A DNA stretch of 64,000 nt from Marnyiella aurantia (lineage in GTDB: Bacteria; Bacteroidota; Bacteroidia; Flavobacteriales; Weeksellaceae), in assembly GCF_014041915.1 (NCBI RefSeq), contig NZ_CP059472.1, positions 1,550,001 through 1,614,000 of the forward strand. Direction: 5' to 3'. Shown piece after piece: positions 16,940 through 25,576 of the stretch (positions within the stretch are counted from its first letter, which is position 1; every line of letters begins with the position of its first letter). Under the pieces are notes generated by a model. The model saw only the letters and a program-made list of their open reading frames with translations. It did no database searches and was not told the DNA's origin. The translations under genes were made by a program, and so were the position numbers.

Positions 16940-19900
16940 TTACTGAGGAATTTCACCTTTATAAAGGAAAGAAATTGTTTCCTTATTCACCCTGTCCACC
17001 ATTTCGCTGAAGAGGTAAAAGGATTCCTGCTTGTAAATTACAAGCGGATCTTTCTGCTCATACACCGCGCCCTGTGAGGAGCGGCGTAAATCGTCCATTT
17101 CACGAAGATGCAGTTTCCAGTTCTCATCTATAAGAGAAAGGGTGATATTTTTCTCAAAATCATCAACCAAACTCTGGCACTTGGTATCATAAGCCTTCTG
17201 AAGATCTGTTACGATAGTCATCGTTTTAATCCCGTCTGAGAACGGCACCTGGATCATCTTGAACATACTGCCCTGGTTAACGAAAACATTCTCAATGATC
17301 GGGAACGATTTTTCCTTCATCAGTTCAAGCCTCTTGGTATAATCTTCCTGCGCAGCACGGTATACGGCTTCTGTAAGGTCGGCAACGGATTTGTTTTTGA
17401 AATCGCTTTCAGTAACAGGAGACTCCATTGTAAAGTTCTTGATCATCTCGAACTCAAAGATCTTATAATCGCCGTCAGCCTTGGTTTTGGAAACTATAGA
17501 ATGCGACACATCATAAATCATGTTGGAGATATCATACTTCAGGTGATCTCCGAACAGTGCATTCTTTCTTCTTTTGTAAATGACATCACGCTGCTTGTTC
17601 ATTACGTCGTCATATTCCAGAAGTCTTTTACGGATACCGAAGTTGTTCTCCTCTACTTTTTTCTGAGCTCTTTCGATAGATTTGGAAATCATAGAGTGCT
17701 GAATTACTTCACCGTCTTTATGACCCATTCTGTCCATCATCTTGGCAATCCTTTCAGAACCGAAAAGACGCATCAGGTTATCCTCCAGTGATACGTAGAA
17801 CTGCGAACTTCCCGGATCTCCCTGACGGCCCGCACGACCGCGCAACTGTCTGTCTACCCTTCTGGAATCGTGTCTCTCTGTACCAATAATCGCCAAACCA
17901 CCTGCTTCCTTCACTCCTTCGCGAAGCTTAATATCAGTACCCCTACCTGCCATGTTAGTTGCAATGGTAACCTGCCCGGGGCGGCCTGCCTCCGAAACAA
18001 TCTCGGCTTCTTTCTTGTGAAGTTTGGCATTAAGTACCTGGTGCTGTATTTTTCTAAGCTGAAGTGCTTTTGAAAGCAACTGAGAAATCTCAACTGAAGT
18101 TGTACCAACAAGCACCGGACGTCCGGCGGCAGTCAGCCTTTCAATCTCCTCAATTACAGCATTGTATTTTTCGCGGTTGGTCTTGAAAACCAAATCCTGT
18201 CTGTCATCTCTGATAATTGGCCTGTTGGTAGGAATTACCACTACGTCCAGTTTATAAATCTGCCAAAGTTCACCTGCTTCCGTCTCCGCTGTACCGGTCA
18301 TACCCGCAAGCTTGTTATACATACGGAAGTAGTTCTGAAGCGTAATTGTCGCAAAGGTTTGCGTGGCCGCTTCAATCTTTACATTCTCCTTAGCTTCGAT
18401 TGCCTGGTGAAGACCATCGGAGTACCTCCGGCCATCCATGATACGGCCAGTCTGCTCGTCAACAATCTTAACTTCACCGTCAATAACTACATATTCATCG
18501 TCTTTTTCAAAAAGAGTGTAAGCCTTAAGCAGCTGATTCATTGTGTGAACCCGCTCAGATTTTACGGCAAAGTCGCGGAAGAGATCCTCTCTTGCTGCAA
18601 ACTCATCATCTTTAGAAAGATTTTTCGCTTCAAGTTCAGCAATTTCTGTGGCGATGTCCTGAAGTACGAAGAAATCTTTATCGTCGTTACCCTGGGACAT
18701 GTATTCCACACCTTTGTCGGTAAGGTCTATCTGGTTATTCTTTTCGTCAATAACGAAGTACAGGTCCTTATCCACGATTGGCATATCGCGGTTGTTATCC
18801 TGCATATACTGTCCTTCCACTTTTTGCAGAAGAGCTCTGTTTCCACTTTCGGAAAGGAACTTAATCAGCTGACGGTTCTTTGGAAGTCCACGGTACGCCT
18901 GCAAAAGCTTAAATCCACCTTCTTTTGTATTTCCGGCCGCGATCAGTTTCTTGGCTTCATTAAAGATTTGCGAAACAGTTTGTTTCTGTACGGCTACGAT
19001 TCTGTCTACCGAAGGTTTCAGCACGTCAAATTCCTGACGGTCGCCCTGAGGAACCGGTCCCGAAATGATAAGAGGAGTTCTGGCATCATCAACAAGAACA
19101 GAATCCACCTCATCCACAATCGCAAAGTTAAGTTCACCCTGAACAAGTTCGTCTGGTGACGTTACCATATTATCTCTAAGGTAGTCAAAGCCAAACTCAT
19201 TGTTTGTTCCATAAGTAATATTAGAGTTATAGGCTTTCTTCCGTCCTTCGGAGTTAGGCTGATGATTGTCTATACAGTCAATGGAAAGTTGGTGGAACTG
19301 ATACAATGGGCCCATCCACGCGGAGTCACGCTTAGCCAAATAGTCATTTACTGTAACTACGTGTACCCCACGACCCGGAAGTGCATTCAGATAGATCGGA
19401 AGGGTACCCACGAGGGTCTTACCTTCACCTGTAGCCATTTCGGCAATCTTTCCGCTGTGCAGCACCACACCGCCGATAAACTGAGTGTCATAATGAACCA
19501 TATCCCAAACGACCTCGGTACCATGGGCATTCCAGCTTTTTTTCCAAACAGCCTCTTCGCCCTGGATTTCAACAAAATCCCTTGTTGCTGCAAGCTGTCT
19601 GTCCCAATCCGTAGCTGTTACACGTATTTCACCGTTCTGTGCCCACCTGCGCGCAGTCTCTTTAATCAAAGCGAAAGCTTCCGGAAGTATTTCTTCAAGC
19701 ACCTTTTCTTCGGCAGCATAGGCTTCTTTATTCAGCGTATCTACTTTAGTAAAAAGGGCTTCTTTTTCATCAATATTAGAACTGTTTTTTATCTGTTCCC
19801 GGGTGGTTTCTATCTGAGAGGTGATGTTAGCGGCAGCAGCCTTAATCTTTTCTCTGAACTCCGCGGTCTTACTACGCAAGCCATCGTCGCTGAGCTGCTG

Positions 19901-20011
19901 AATATCACCTTCCGCTGCTTTTATTTTTCCTACTACTTTTTTTACTTCCTTGAGATCGGAAACATTCTTGTCTCCCAGAAAGCCTTTAAGAACTTTGTTT
20001 AAAAAACTCAT
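16940..20011 (-). CDS. secA: Preprotein translocase ATPase subunit SecA
   Basis: Motor ATPase driving Sec-dependent export through SecYEG. 1023 aa. Nucleotide-binding domain 1 has Walker A in [13 protein letters not shown] (about residue 190-200) and Walker [17 protein letters not shown]; the preprotein cross-linking domain contains family-specific insertions of Bacteroidota; nucleotide-binding domain 2 has [22 protein letters not shown] and [15 protein letters not shown]. The helical scaffold/wing region runs to the end. The protein stops at YKGEIPQ with no C-terminal Cys-rich zinc/SecB-binding tail. It has its own promoter and terminator. Confidence 0.97.
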   Translation of the reverse strand: MSFLNKVLKGFLGDKNVSDLKEVKKVVGKIKAAEGDIQQLSDDGLRSKTAEFREKIKAAAANITSQIETTREQIKNSSNIDEKEALFTKVDTLNKEAYAAEEKVLEEILPEAFALIKETARRWAQNGEIRVTATDWDRQLAATRDFVEIQGEEAVWKKSWNAHGTEVVWDMVHYDTQFIGGVVLHSGKIAEMATGEGKTLVGTLPIYLNALPGRGVHVVTVNDYLAKRDSAWMGPLYQFHQLSIDCIDNHQPNSEGRKKAYNSNITYGTNNEFGFDYLRDNMVTSPDELVQGELNFAIVDEVDSVLVDDARTPLIISGPVPQGDRQEFDVLKPSVDRIVAVQKQTVSQIFNEAKKLIAAGNTKEGGFKLLQAYRGLPKNRQLIKFLSESGNRALLQKVEGQYMQDNNRDMPIVDKDLYFVIDEKNNQIDLTDKGVEYMSQGNDDKDFFVLQDIATEIAELEAKNLSKDDEFAAREDLFRDFAVKSERVHTMNQLLKAYTLFEKDDEYVVIDGEVKIVDEQTGRIMDGRRYSDGLHQAIEAKENVKIEAATQTFATITLQNYFRMYNKLAGMTGTAETEAGELWQIYKLDVVVIPTNRPIIRDDRQDLVFKTNREKYNAVIEEIERLTAAGRPVLVGTTSVEISQLLSKALQLRKIQHQVLNAKLHKKEAEIVSEAGRPGQVTIATNMAGRGTDIKLREGVKEAGGLAIIGTERHDSRRVDRQLRGRAGRQGDPGSSQFYVSLEDNLMRLFGSERIAKMMDRMGHKDGEVIQHSMISKSIERAQKKVEENNFGIRKRLLEYDDVMNKQRDVIYKRRKNALFGDHLKYDISNMIYDVSHSIVSKTKADGDYKIFEFEMIKNFTMESPVTESDFKNKSVADLTEAVYRAAQEDYTKRLELMKEKSFPIIENVFVNQGSMFKMIQVPFSDGIKTMTIVTDLQKAYDTKCQSLVDDFEKNITLSLIDENWKLHLREMDDLRRSSQGAVYEQKDPLVIYKQESFYLFSEMVDRVNKETISFLYKGEIPQ

Positions 20012-20070
20012 ATTGATTGATTTCTGCCTTCACCACCGGATCAGGCCACTAATAATAAATTAACATTACG

Positions 20071-20078
20071 CAAATCTA
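20071..20078 (-). promoter_or_regulatory. Promoter -7 element of secA (TAGATTTG)
   Basis: Exact TAnnTTTG match; a start about 5 bases downstream would give a leader of roughly 55 bases. The element touches the T-tract of the DUF2795-gene terminator, whose hairpin fills the -33 region. Confidence 0.6.
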
Positions 20079-20109
20079 AAAATAAAACGGATGCACCGAA
20101 ATGCATCCG
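20078..20109 (-). terminator. Rho-independent terminator of the DUF2795 gene
   Basis: Stem CGGATGCA / TGCATCCG with a 6-base loop, followed on the minus strand by a TTTTATTTTT tract. It directly abuts the secA -7 element. Confidence 0.8.
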
Positions 20110-20119
20110 ATTAACGGAT

Positions 20120-20341
20120 TTAGTATTCGTCTTCGTTCCACAGGAAGTCGTCATCTGTAGGATAATCGCTCCAGACTTCTTCTATGGATTCATAAATTTC
20201 ACCTTCGTCTTCAATGGCCTGAAGATTTTCCACCACTTCCATTGGCGCGCCGGTCCGGATGGCATAATCAATTAATTCTGCCTTTGTCATTGGCCAGGGG
20301 GCATCGCTCAAAAAAGAAGCTAATTCTAGTGTCCAGTACAT
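20120..20341 (-). CDS. DUF2795 domain-containing small acidic protein
   Basis: A 73 aa acidic protein with the DUF2795 pattern (SDAPWPMTKAELIDYA near residues 12-27, then GAPMEVVENLQ and an acidic tail). Members are small cytoplasmic proteins of unknown function found widely in Bacteroidota; some paralogues occur in actinobacteria. It is flanked by its own promoter and terminator, so it is monocistronic. Confidence 0.85.
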   Translation of the reverse strand: MYWTLELASFLSDAPWPMTKAELIDYAIRTGAPMEVVENLQAIEDEGEIYESIEEVWSDYPTDDDFLWNEDEY

Positions 20342-20367
20342 ATCCTTAAATGTATTTTAAATTTTTG

Positions 20368-20375
20368 CAAAAGTA
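20368..20375 (-). promoter_or_regulatory. Promoter -7 element of the DUF2795 gene (TACTTTTG)
   Basis: Exact TAnnTTTG match 26 bases before the ATG (20339-20341). The remaining gap up to 20498 is AT-rich and shows no further feature. Confidence 0.6.
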
Positions 20376-20498
20376 AAAAAATAGATGTGAAAAATAATCT
20401 TTTCCTATCTGATTTCCAATTAATTTGATTTTTCTTTAATGGCTGCTATGAATAATTTTGCGGGAACCGTCAAAGAAGACTTCAACACACAGCCGCAC

Positions 20499-21521
20499 TC
20501 ATTTTCTCAAAAACCATTCCACAAACTTTTTTATGCCATCGCGGAATTTTGTGGCAGGCTTATACCCCAGCATGCCACTTGCCTTGCTAATATCTGCGTG
20601 CGTTTGCGTAACATCTCCAGGTTGGTGCGGCAGCTCTATTTTACGGGATTTCTTCTGTAAAGTGTCCTCAATAGTTTTCAACATTTCATTTAGGGTAATC
20701 ACCTCATTTTCACCTAAATTAACAATTTCGTATACACCGGTATTCAACTCCAGATAATCTGCAGTTTTTAAAATTCCTGACACAATGTCGTCTATATAAG
20801 TGTAGTCGCGTGCAGTGGTGCCGTCTCCATAAAAAGGCACTTCCTGATCATCTGATATAAGGCCTGTAAATTTATGGATGGCAAGATCCGGCCGCTGGCG
20901 CGGCCCATATACTGTAAAGAAGCGGAGTTGGATCATATCGATCTGATACAGGTGATGATACACATGACCGATAATTTCACCACATCTTTTGGTGGCTGCA
21001 TATGGTGAAACAGGCCTGTCCACGGGGTCTTCTTCTGAAAAAGGAACCTTTTCATTATTACCGTAAACACTGGAAGAGGAGGCGCAGATAAATTTACTCA
21101 CCCCAAATTCGCGGCAAAGTTCCCAAATGTTCATAGTTCCCCTGATATTCACGTCCTCATAATCAAGCGGACGCTCAATGGACGGCCTAACTCCTGCCAG
21201 GGCTGCAAGGTGGATTACGAAATCCGGACGGTGCGCGCGAAAGATTTCTGCCAAGCCATCTTTATCCCTAATATCCTGGTAATAAAGTCGGTAGACATCT
21301 GAATACGTAGCTTTAACCGTTTTAAGAATATCCTTTTGCTTATCTTCAAACGAAAATGGCAAATCAATGCCTGCGCTCGTAAGAGTATTATTGATTTTAA
21401 TTCTGTAATCATAAAAATTATCAAAATTGTCAATGTTTATGACAGAATGTCCAACACTTAAAAGCCGCTCCACAAGGTGTGATCCAATAAAACCACTTCC
21501 GCCGGTAACAAGATATATCAT
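20499..21521 (-). CDS. NAD-dependent sugar epimerase, UDP-glucuronate 4-epimerase type
   Basis: Extended short-chain dehydrogenase that interconverts UDP-sugars for surface polysaccharide. 340 aa. NAD-binding GGSGFIGSHL is at 7-16; the catalytic Tyr/Lys pair is in SPYAATKR; the downstream LRFFTVYGPRQRPDLA segment is the pattern of UDP-glucuronate epimerases (CapI/WbpP-like). UDP-glucose or UDP-GlcNAc epimerase activity cannot be excluded. No sugar-biosynthesis neighbours are adjacent. Confidence 0.85.
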   Translation of the reverse strand: MIYLVTGGSGFIGSHLVERLLSVGHSVINIDNFDNFYDYRIKINNTLTSAGIDLPFSFEDKQKDILKTVKATYSDVYRLYYQDIRDKDGLAEIFRAHRPDFVIHLAALAGVRPSIERPLDYEDVNIRGTMNIWELCREFGVSKFICASSSSVYGNNEKVPFSEEDPVDRPVSPYAATKRCGEIIGHVYHHLYQIDMIQLRFFTVYGPRQRPDLAIHKFTGLISDDQEVPFYGDGTTARDYTYIDDIVSGILKTADYLELNTGVYEIVNLGENEVITLNEMLKTIEDTLQKKSRKIELPHQPGDVTQTHADISKASGMLGYKPATKFRDGIKKFVEWFLRK

Positions 21522-21539
21522 CTGATTTGTTTACTTGTA

Positions 21540-21547
21540 CAAAGCTA
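21540..21547 (-). promoter_or_regulatory. Promoter -7 element of the epimerase gene (TAGCTTTG)
   Basis: Exact TAnnTTTG match 18 bases upstream of the epimerase ATG (21519-21521). Confidence 0.6.
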
Positions 21548-21600
21548 TTAAATTTAGAGCGTGAAATCTTTATTCCGTATTTTTACTCAAAATATAAAAA

Positions 21601-22404
21601 ATGCAGTTCTCCGGACAGATCCTGAAGATGTGTACCCAAAACGGTAAACCAATTCAGTATTACCTTAATTTAGGCAATGACCTTATTATGATGAATCAAC
21701 TCATCGGCAAAACATTAACTATCCAACATATAGGATACCAGTGTCTATGCTGTGACAGTGATGAAAAAATATACCGCATGGGTTTCTGCAAAAAATGTTT
21801 CTTCGAAAGTCCATATGCCAGTGACACTATTATCCGTCCGGAACTTTCCACCGCTCATCTCGGAATTGGCGAAAGAGACCTTGAGGTTGAAAAGTCTATA
21901 CAGCTTCACCCTCATATAGTATATCTTGCTTATACAGGCGATGTAAAGGTGGGTGTAACGCGTGAAAGTCAAATTCCGACACGCTGGATTGATCAGGGAG
22001 CCACCTTTGCCCTTCCAATTGCCAGAACCGATAACCGGTACGAGGCCGGAATGATAGAAGTAGCACTGAAGGAGCATCTGGCCGATAAAACCAATTGGCG
22101 GAAAATGCTTGAAGATGATTTTGAAGATGATCTGGACCTCAAAGATTTCCGGGATAAGATCCGCGAGTATTTTCCTGAAGATTTCCAGAATTTCTATTCA
22201 ATGGAGCACGAAATGGAAAGGCTGGATTATCCTTATGAGGCTCCTGAGAAAATTGTGTCATTCACACTGGAGAAAAATCCGGAAATTTCCGGCACTCTGA
22301 CCGGTATAAAAGGTCAATATCTTTGTTTTGACGGTGGCCGCTTCCTGAACGTGCGTGCGCACGAAGGTTATGTGATTGAACTGGAGGCTGACACTACAGA
22401 GTAG
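21601..22404 (+). CDS. DUF2797 domain-containing protein
   Basis: A 267 aa cytoplasmic protein of unknown function. A zinc-ribbon-like Cys set (QCLCCDSD near residue 50 and GFCKKCF near 62) precedes a core resembling the GIY-YIG/T5orf172 fold: HIVYLAYTGDVKVGVTR followed by RWIDQGA. The similarity suggests a nucleic-acid-related role, but catalytic competence is not shown. The ATG at 21601 is the first plausible start. It is read divergently from the epimerase. Confidence 0.8.
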   Translation: MQFSGQILKMCTQNGKPIQYYLNLGNDLIMMNQLIGKTLTIQHIGYQCLCCDSDEKIYRMGFCKKCFFESPYASDTIIRPELSTAHLGIGERDLEVEKSIQLHPHIVYLAYTGDVKVGVTRESQIPTRWIDQGATFALPIARTDNRYEAGMIEVALKEHLADKTNWRKMLEDDFEDDLDLKDFRDKIREYFPEDFQNFYSMEHEMERLDYPYEAPEKIVSFTLEKNPEISGTLTGIKGQYLCFDGGRFLNVRAHEGYVIELEADTTE

Positions 22405-22422
22405 GACGTAATATTGTAAGAA

Positions 22423-22430
22423 TAATTTTG
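22423..22430 (+). promoter_or_regulatory. Possible distal promoter element for the AsmA-like gene (TAATTTTG)
   Basis: Exact TAnnTTTG match 58 bases upstream of the gene start. A second match lies 32 bases further downstream. Confidence 0.4.
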
Positions 22431-22461
22431 CATCGTATAAAAGGCGGCGAATTACGTGGGT

Positions 22462-22469
22462 TAATTTTG
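22462..22469 (+). promoter_or_regulatory. Promoter -7 element for the AsmA-like gene (TAATTTTG)
   Basis: Exact TAnnTTTG match 19 bases before the TTG start at 22489, predicting a leader of about 14 bases. Confidence 0.5.
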
Positions 22470-22488
22470 TCACAAACCATCAATCACT

Positions 22489-25140
22489 TTGAAAAACAAT
22501 AAGATACGCAAAACCCTTATAGTAATCGGAATACTGACAGTAATATTCCTGCTGGCAAATATTGGCATTAACCTGTGGTTAAAATATAAACTTCCGGACT
22601 ATGTGAAAAACAATTCGGATTACAAAATTGCTTACAAATCACTGAACGTATCTGTACTGACCGGAAATATATCTGCCACTGAAATATCTGTAAACAGTAA
22701 GAATCCCCAAAACCAGAATGTGATCGGTTTAACGGGCACATTGGCAAGACTGGAAGTAAGCAGACTGGGTATTTATGATGCTCTCTTTAACAAAAGAATC
22801 AATACGTCGGATTTGCAGATGATTAACCCAGACCTGAATGTTGTGCTGGCAAAACCTATTGATGACCGTACCGGAAGGAAGCGCAGCCCTTTCGTATTCA
22901 GCAATATAGAGATCGAAAACGGTAATATCAGAATTTTCAGGCATACAAAACAGAAGTTTATAGAAGTGCAGGATCTTAAACTGAAGGTAGAGAATCTGCA
23001 GATGACCGAGGAGTCTGTAGAGTCGCGCCTGCCGGTCGTATTCGATAAATATGACATCAGCGGTAAGAATTTCTACTTTCGGCCGGATGATATTTATGGA
23101 CTGACCGCCGACATAATCACAACGGAAAACGGCCTGATGAACATTAAGAATTTTAAGGTAACGCTCCTCTTAAGTCCTGCGCAGGCATTCCGTTCCAACC
23201 CCGCAAGAAACGCACTCTACGATTTCAAAGCCAGAGAAATGGACTTTAAAGATGTGCTTTTGGTTAAAAACAGGATTTCTCTCTCTAATTTTTCAGTTTC
23301 AAACCCCGACCTTAAGGTTTATACGTCCCCCACTGCCAGGAAAAACAAAAAAAAATTTAACTATGAGGTAAACCTGGAAGATATTGTTCTGGATAATGCG
23401 CATGTCGAAATCCTTAAGTCAAACGGCAGCAGGATATTTAACGCCAGGAACATGAACATCAACATTCATAAATTTCTGATGGACGAAGAGACATCCCAGG
23501 GAAACATCCCGTTCTCCTATGAGAAACTTGCACTGGCCGGAAAAGATGTTAATTACGCCACCGGTTCGCATATGATAGCAGCAGCAGATGTTTCCATTCG
23601 TCCAGAAAAGGCCGATATAAGAAATTTTTCGGTAAAGTCTTCAGGCAGCGGAAGTACGCAGGCAAACCTCAGCATCAGTCATGTGGCAGTGGCACTGGAT
23701 TACTGGGAATATAAAGACAGCAAACTGAAACTGAACGCACAAAGTGTATTAATTAATAATTTACGCGGCACACTGAATACCACGCCTTCCAAAGACGTAA
23801 AGAAAGCTGCTTATGACTGGATTTCTTTCCCGCTTACTCTAAAGAAAATGCAGGTTATCAGCCCCCACTTTACACTAACGTCACAGGGGAGAACTACTGC
23901 ATACACCAATCTGAACCTGAAGGCTCAGAATATCGTAATGGATGCAGAAACCGCAAAAGCACCCGTCCCCTTTAAGGCGCGAAACTACAGCTTAACTGTG
24001 AGCAGTTTTTCACGAAGACTCAATGAATTCTATAGCCTAAGCACCGGCCTGATGAAACTTCAGCCAAAAAATATGGTCATAAATAATTTAGTTATTAATC
24101 CTACTGTGTCGCGCTCCCAGTTTATCAGGATGATTCCGGCTGAAAAGGATCTTTACGATATTAAAGTCCAACAGATGACTGCTTCCGGAGACTGGGATTT
24201 AATTTCAGCAGACAAACATCTATATGCAGATGCGGTAACTCTAACAGGGATGAATGCGAATATCTTCCGGAGCAAAGTTCCTAAGGATGATCTTACCAGA
24301 AAACCGATGTACACGGAACTCCTGCGCAAAATAAAATTTCCTCTGGAGATAAAGACACTCGATGTAAAAAACTCGGTACTGGTCTATGAAGAAGATACCA
24401 AACAGAGCGAGGGACCCGGCAAACTGACTTTTGGCAATTTCAATCTGAATGCCCGAAACCTGAATTCAGCTAAGCCCAAAGGAAAAAGCACAAAAATCCC
24501 GATTACCGTAAGATGTAGTTTTATGAACGCGTCGCCCATGAATGTGCGCTGGACTATGGATACTGCCTCTCAAAATGATGAATTCAGCATCGCCGGAAAC
24601 ATATCAGATCTGCCGGCCGCCAGAATTAATGCTTTTATTGAACCCTACCTGAAAGCGAGGGCAACCGGAACCATTCAGGATCTTGTTTTCAATTTTCAGG
24701 GAAATGCTTCCGGACTTAACGGCACCTTAAATATGAAACATCAGGATTTGCAGGTTTCGCTACTGAAAGAGACCGGCGAAAAGAAAAAACTGCTTTCTGC
24801 AGTAGTGAATGTCTTTGTAAAGTCCAACTCCGGTGTGTTTCCTGCCTCCGTGGTGGTAGATGATGTAAAGCGGAACCCAACCAAATCCTTTTTCAACCTT
24901 TTTTGGCAGGGTATTCAGGAAGGACTCAAGAAAACCCTTATAGGTGCGAATGTAGAAAATACTGAAAAAACCCTTCGAAATACGGTAAAGGACACCAAAG
25001 CGACAGTGGAAGAAACAAAAACCTCGGTAAAAACCAAGGTTGAGAATGTAAAGGAGAAAATTAAAAAAGATGAGGAAGCGCCAGCTAAAAAGGAAGGGCT
25101 TCTGAACCGGATTTTTAAAAAGAAAGAGGAGCCGAAGTAA
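22489..25140 (+). CDS. Large AsmA/DUF748-like envelope protein
   Basis: An 883 aa protein with an N-terminal membrane anchor (about residues 8-32) and a long, beta-rich extracytoplasmic body, as in AsmA-like proteins that are thought to shuttle lipids between membranes or aid outer-membrane assembly. The body contains repeated short motifs such as 'N-x-x-L-x-I/V-x-N' (NNLVINPTVSR, LNLKAQNIVMD). The last 60 residues are Lys/Glu/Thr-rich and probably helical (TVEETKTSVKTKVE). The start is TTG: an in-frame stop lies 27 bases upstream and no ATG occurs before the anchor. Specific function is unknown. Confidence 0.75.
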   Translation: MKNNKIRKTLIVIGILTVIFLLANIGINLWLKYKLPDYVKNNSDYKIAYKSLNVSVLTGNISATEISVNSKNPQNQNVIGLTGTLARLEVSRLGIYDALFNKRINTSDLQMINPDLNVVLAKPIDDRTGRKRSPFVFSNIEIENGNIRIFRHTKQKFIEVQDLKLKVENLQMTEESVESRLPVVFDKYDISGKNFYFRPDDIYGLTADIITTENGLMNIKNFKVTLLLSPAQAFRSNPARNALYDFKAREMDFKDVLLVKNRISLSNFSVSNPDLKVYTSPTARKNKKKFNYEVNLEDIVLDNAHVEILKSNGSRIFNARNMNINIHKFLMDEETSQGNIPFSYEKLALAGKDVNYATGSHMIAAADVSIRPEKADIRNFSVKSSGSGSTQANLSISHVAVALDYWEYKDSKLKLNAQSVLINNLRGTLNTTPSKDVKKAAYDWISFPLTLKKMQVISPHFTLTSQGRTTAYTNLNLKAQNIVMDAETAKAPVPFKARNYSLTVSSFSRRLNEFYSLSTGLMKLQPKNMVINNLVINPTVSRSQFIRMIPAEKDLYDIKVQQMTASGDWDLISADKHLYADAVTLTGMNANIFRSKVPKDDLTRKPMYTELLRKIKFPLEIKTLDVKNSVLVYEEDTKQSEGPGKLTFGNFNLNARNLNSAKPKGKSTKIPITVRCSFMNASPMNVRWTMDTASQNDEFSIAGNISDLPAARINAFIEPYLKARATGTIQDLVFNFQGNASGLNGTLNMKHQDLQVSLLKETGEKKKLLSAVVNVFVKSNSGVFPASVVVDDVKRNPTKSFFNLFWQGIQEGLKKTLIGANVENTEKTLRNTVKDTKATVEETKTSVKTKVENVKEKIKKDEEAPAKKEGLLNRIFKKKEEPK

Positions 25141-25142
25141 AT

Positions 25143-25505
25143 CTAAGCATCACCGCTGTCTGCTTCGAAGTCATATTCATCCTGCTCTTCAATAGGAATA
25201 TCACGGATAAAACTGTCGAATGTGTCCCCCGGATAATTACTGTCGGCACCGTAAGAATCAATGAGCATTCCACGGTTACCATCCAGATCCTGGGCTACAT
25301 AAAGAACTTCATTATCGTCCGGGTTACTGAAACCTTCAAAACGGTAAGTTTTAAGAATTTTAAGTTCATTAGGCTGATAAACTTTCTCTGAACTGCTTAA
25401 CTTCATTTCACCGGATTCATTCATTCTGAATTCCTGCGTTACTCCTTTGTGCATCAGTTTGTGCATCACTTGGCTCATTGTGAGCATAGGTCTTGGGGTT
25501 TCCAT
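25143..25505 (-). CDS. Small conserved Bacteroidota protein (often labelled 'phosphoribosylpyrophosphate synthetase')
   Basis: A 120 aa acidic cytoplasmic protein. The core YRFEGFSNPDDNEVLYVAQDLDG (residues around 60-82, seen as RFEGxxNPDDNxVLY) matches a small family common in Flavobacteriia. That family is frequently given a PRPP-synthetase name by database transfer, but the protein is far too short and has none of the PRPP-binding motifs, so I treat it as unknown. ATG at 25503-25505 is preferred to an upstream TTG. It converges on the AsmA-like gene with 2 bases between stops. Confidence 0.7.
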   Translation of the reverse strand: METPRPMLTMSQVMHKLMHKGVTQEFRMNESGEMKLSSSEKVYQPNELKILKTYRFEGFSNPDDNEVLYVAQDLDGNRGMLIDSYGADSNYPGDTFDSFIRDIPIEEQDEYDFEADSGDA

Positions 25506-25526
25506 AATTATTTTGTATTTGATATT

Positions 25527-25534
25527 CAAAAATA
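25527..25534 (-). promoter_or_regulatory. Promoter -7 element for the small conserved protein gene (TATTTTTG)
   Basis: Exact TAnnTTTG match 21 bases upstream of the ATG at 25503-25505. It also argues against the upstream TTG start, which would lie inside it. Confidence 0.55.
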
Positions 25535-25576
25535 CGAAACTGCCGCAGCGATATGTTATAGAATTTAACTGATATT

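Noticed and set aside
18359-19159. Long plus-strand open frames (266 and 246 codons) across secA.
   Set aside because: Low-complexity, Phe/Leu-rich translations antisense to a fully conserved secA; ordinary mirror frames.
22441-22453. The 13-base string AAGGCGGCGAATT occurs before the AsmA-like gene and again at 59788-59800 upstream of clpC.
   Set aside because: A shared 13-mer is expected by chance in 64 kb, and the orientations relative to the genes differ.
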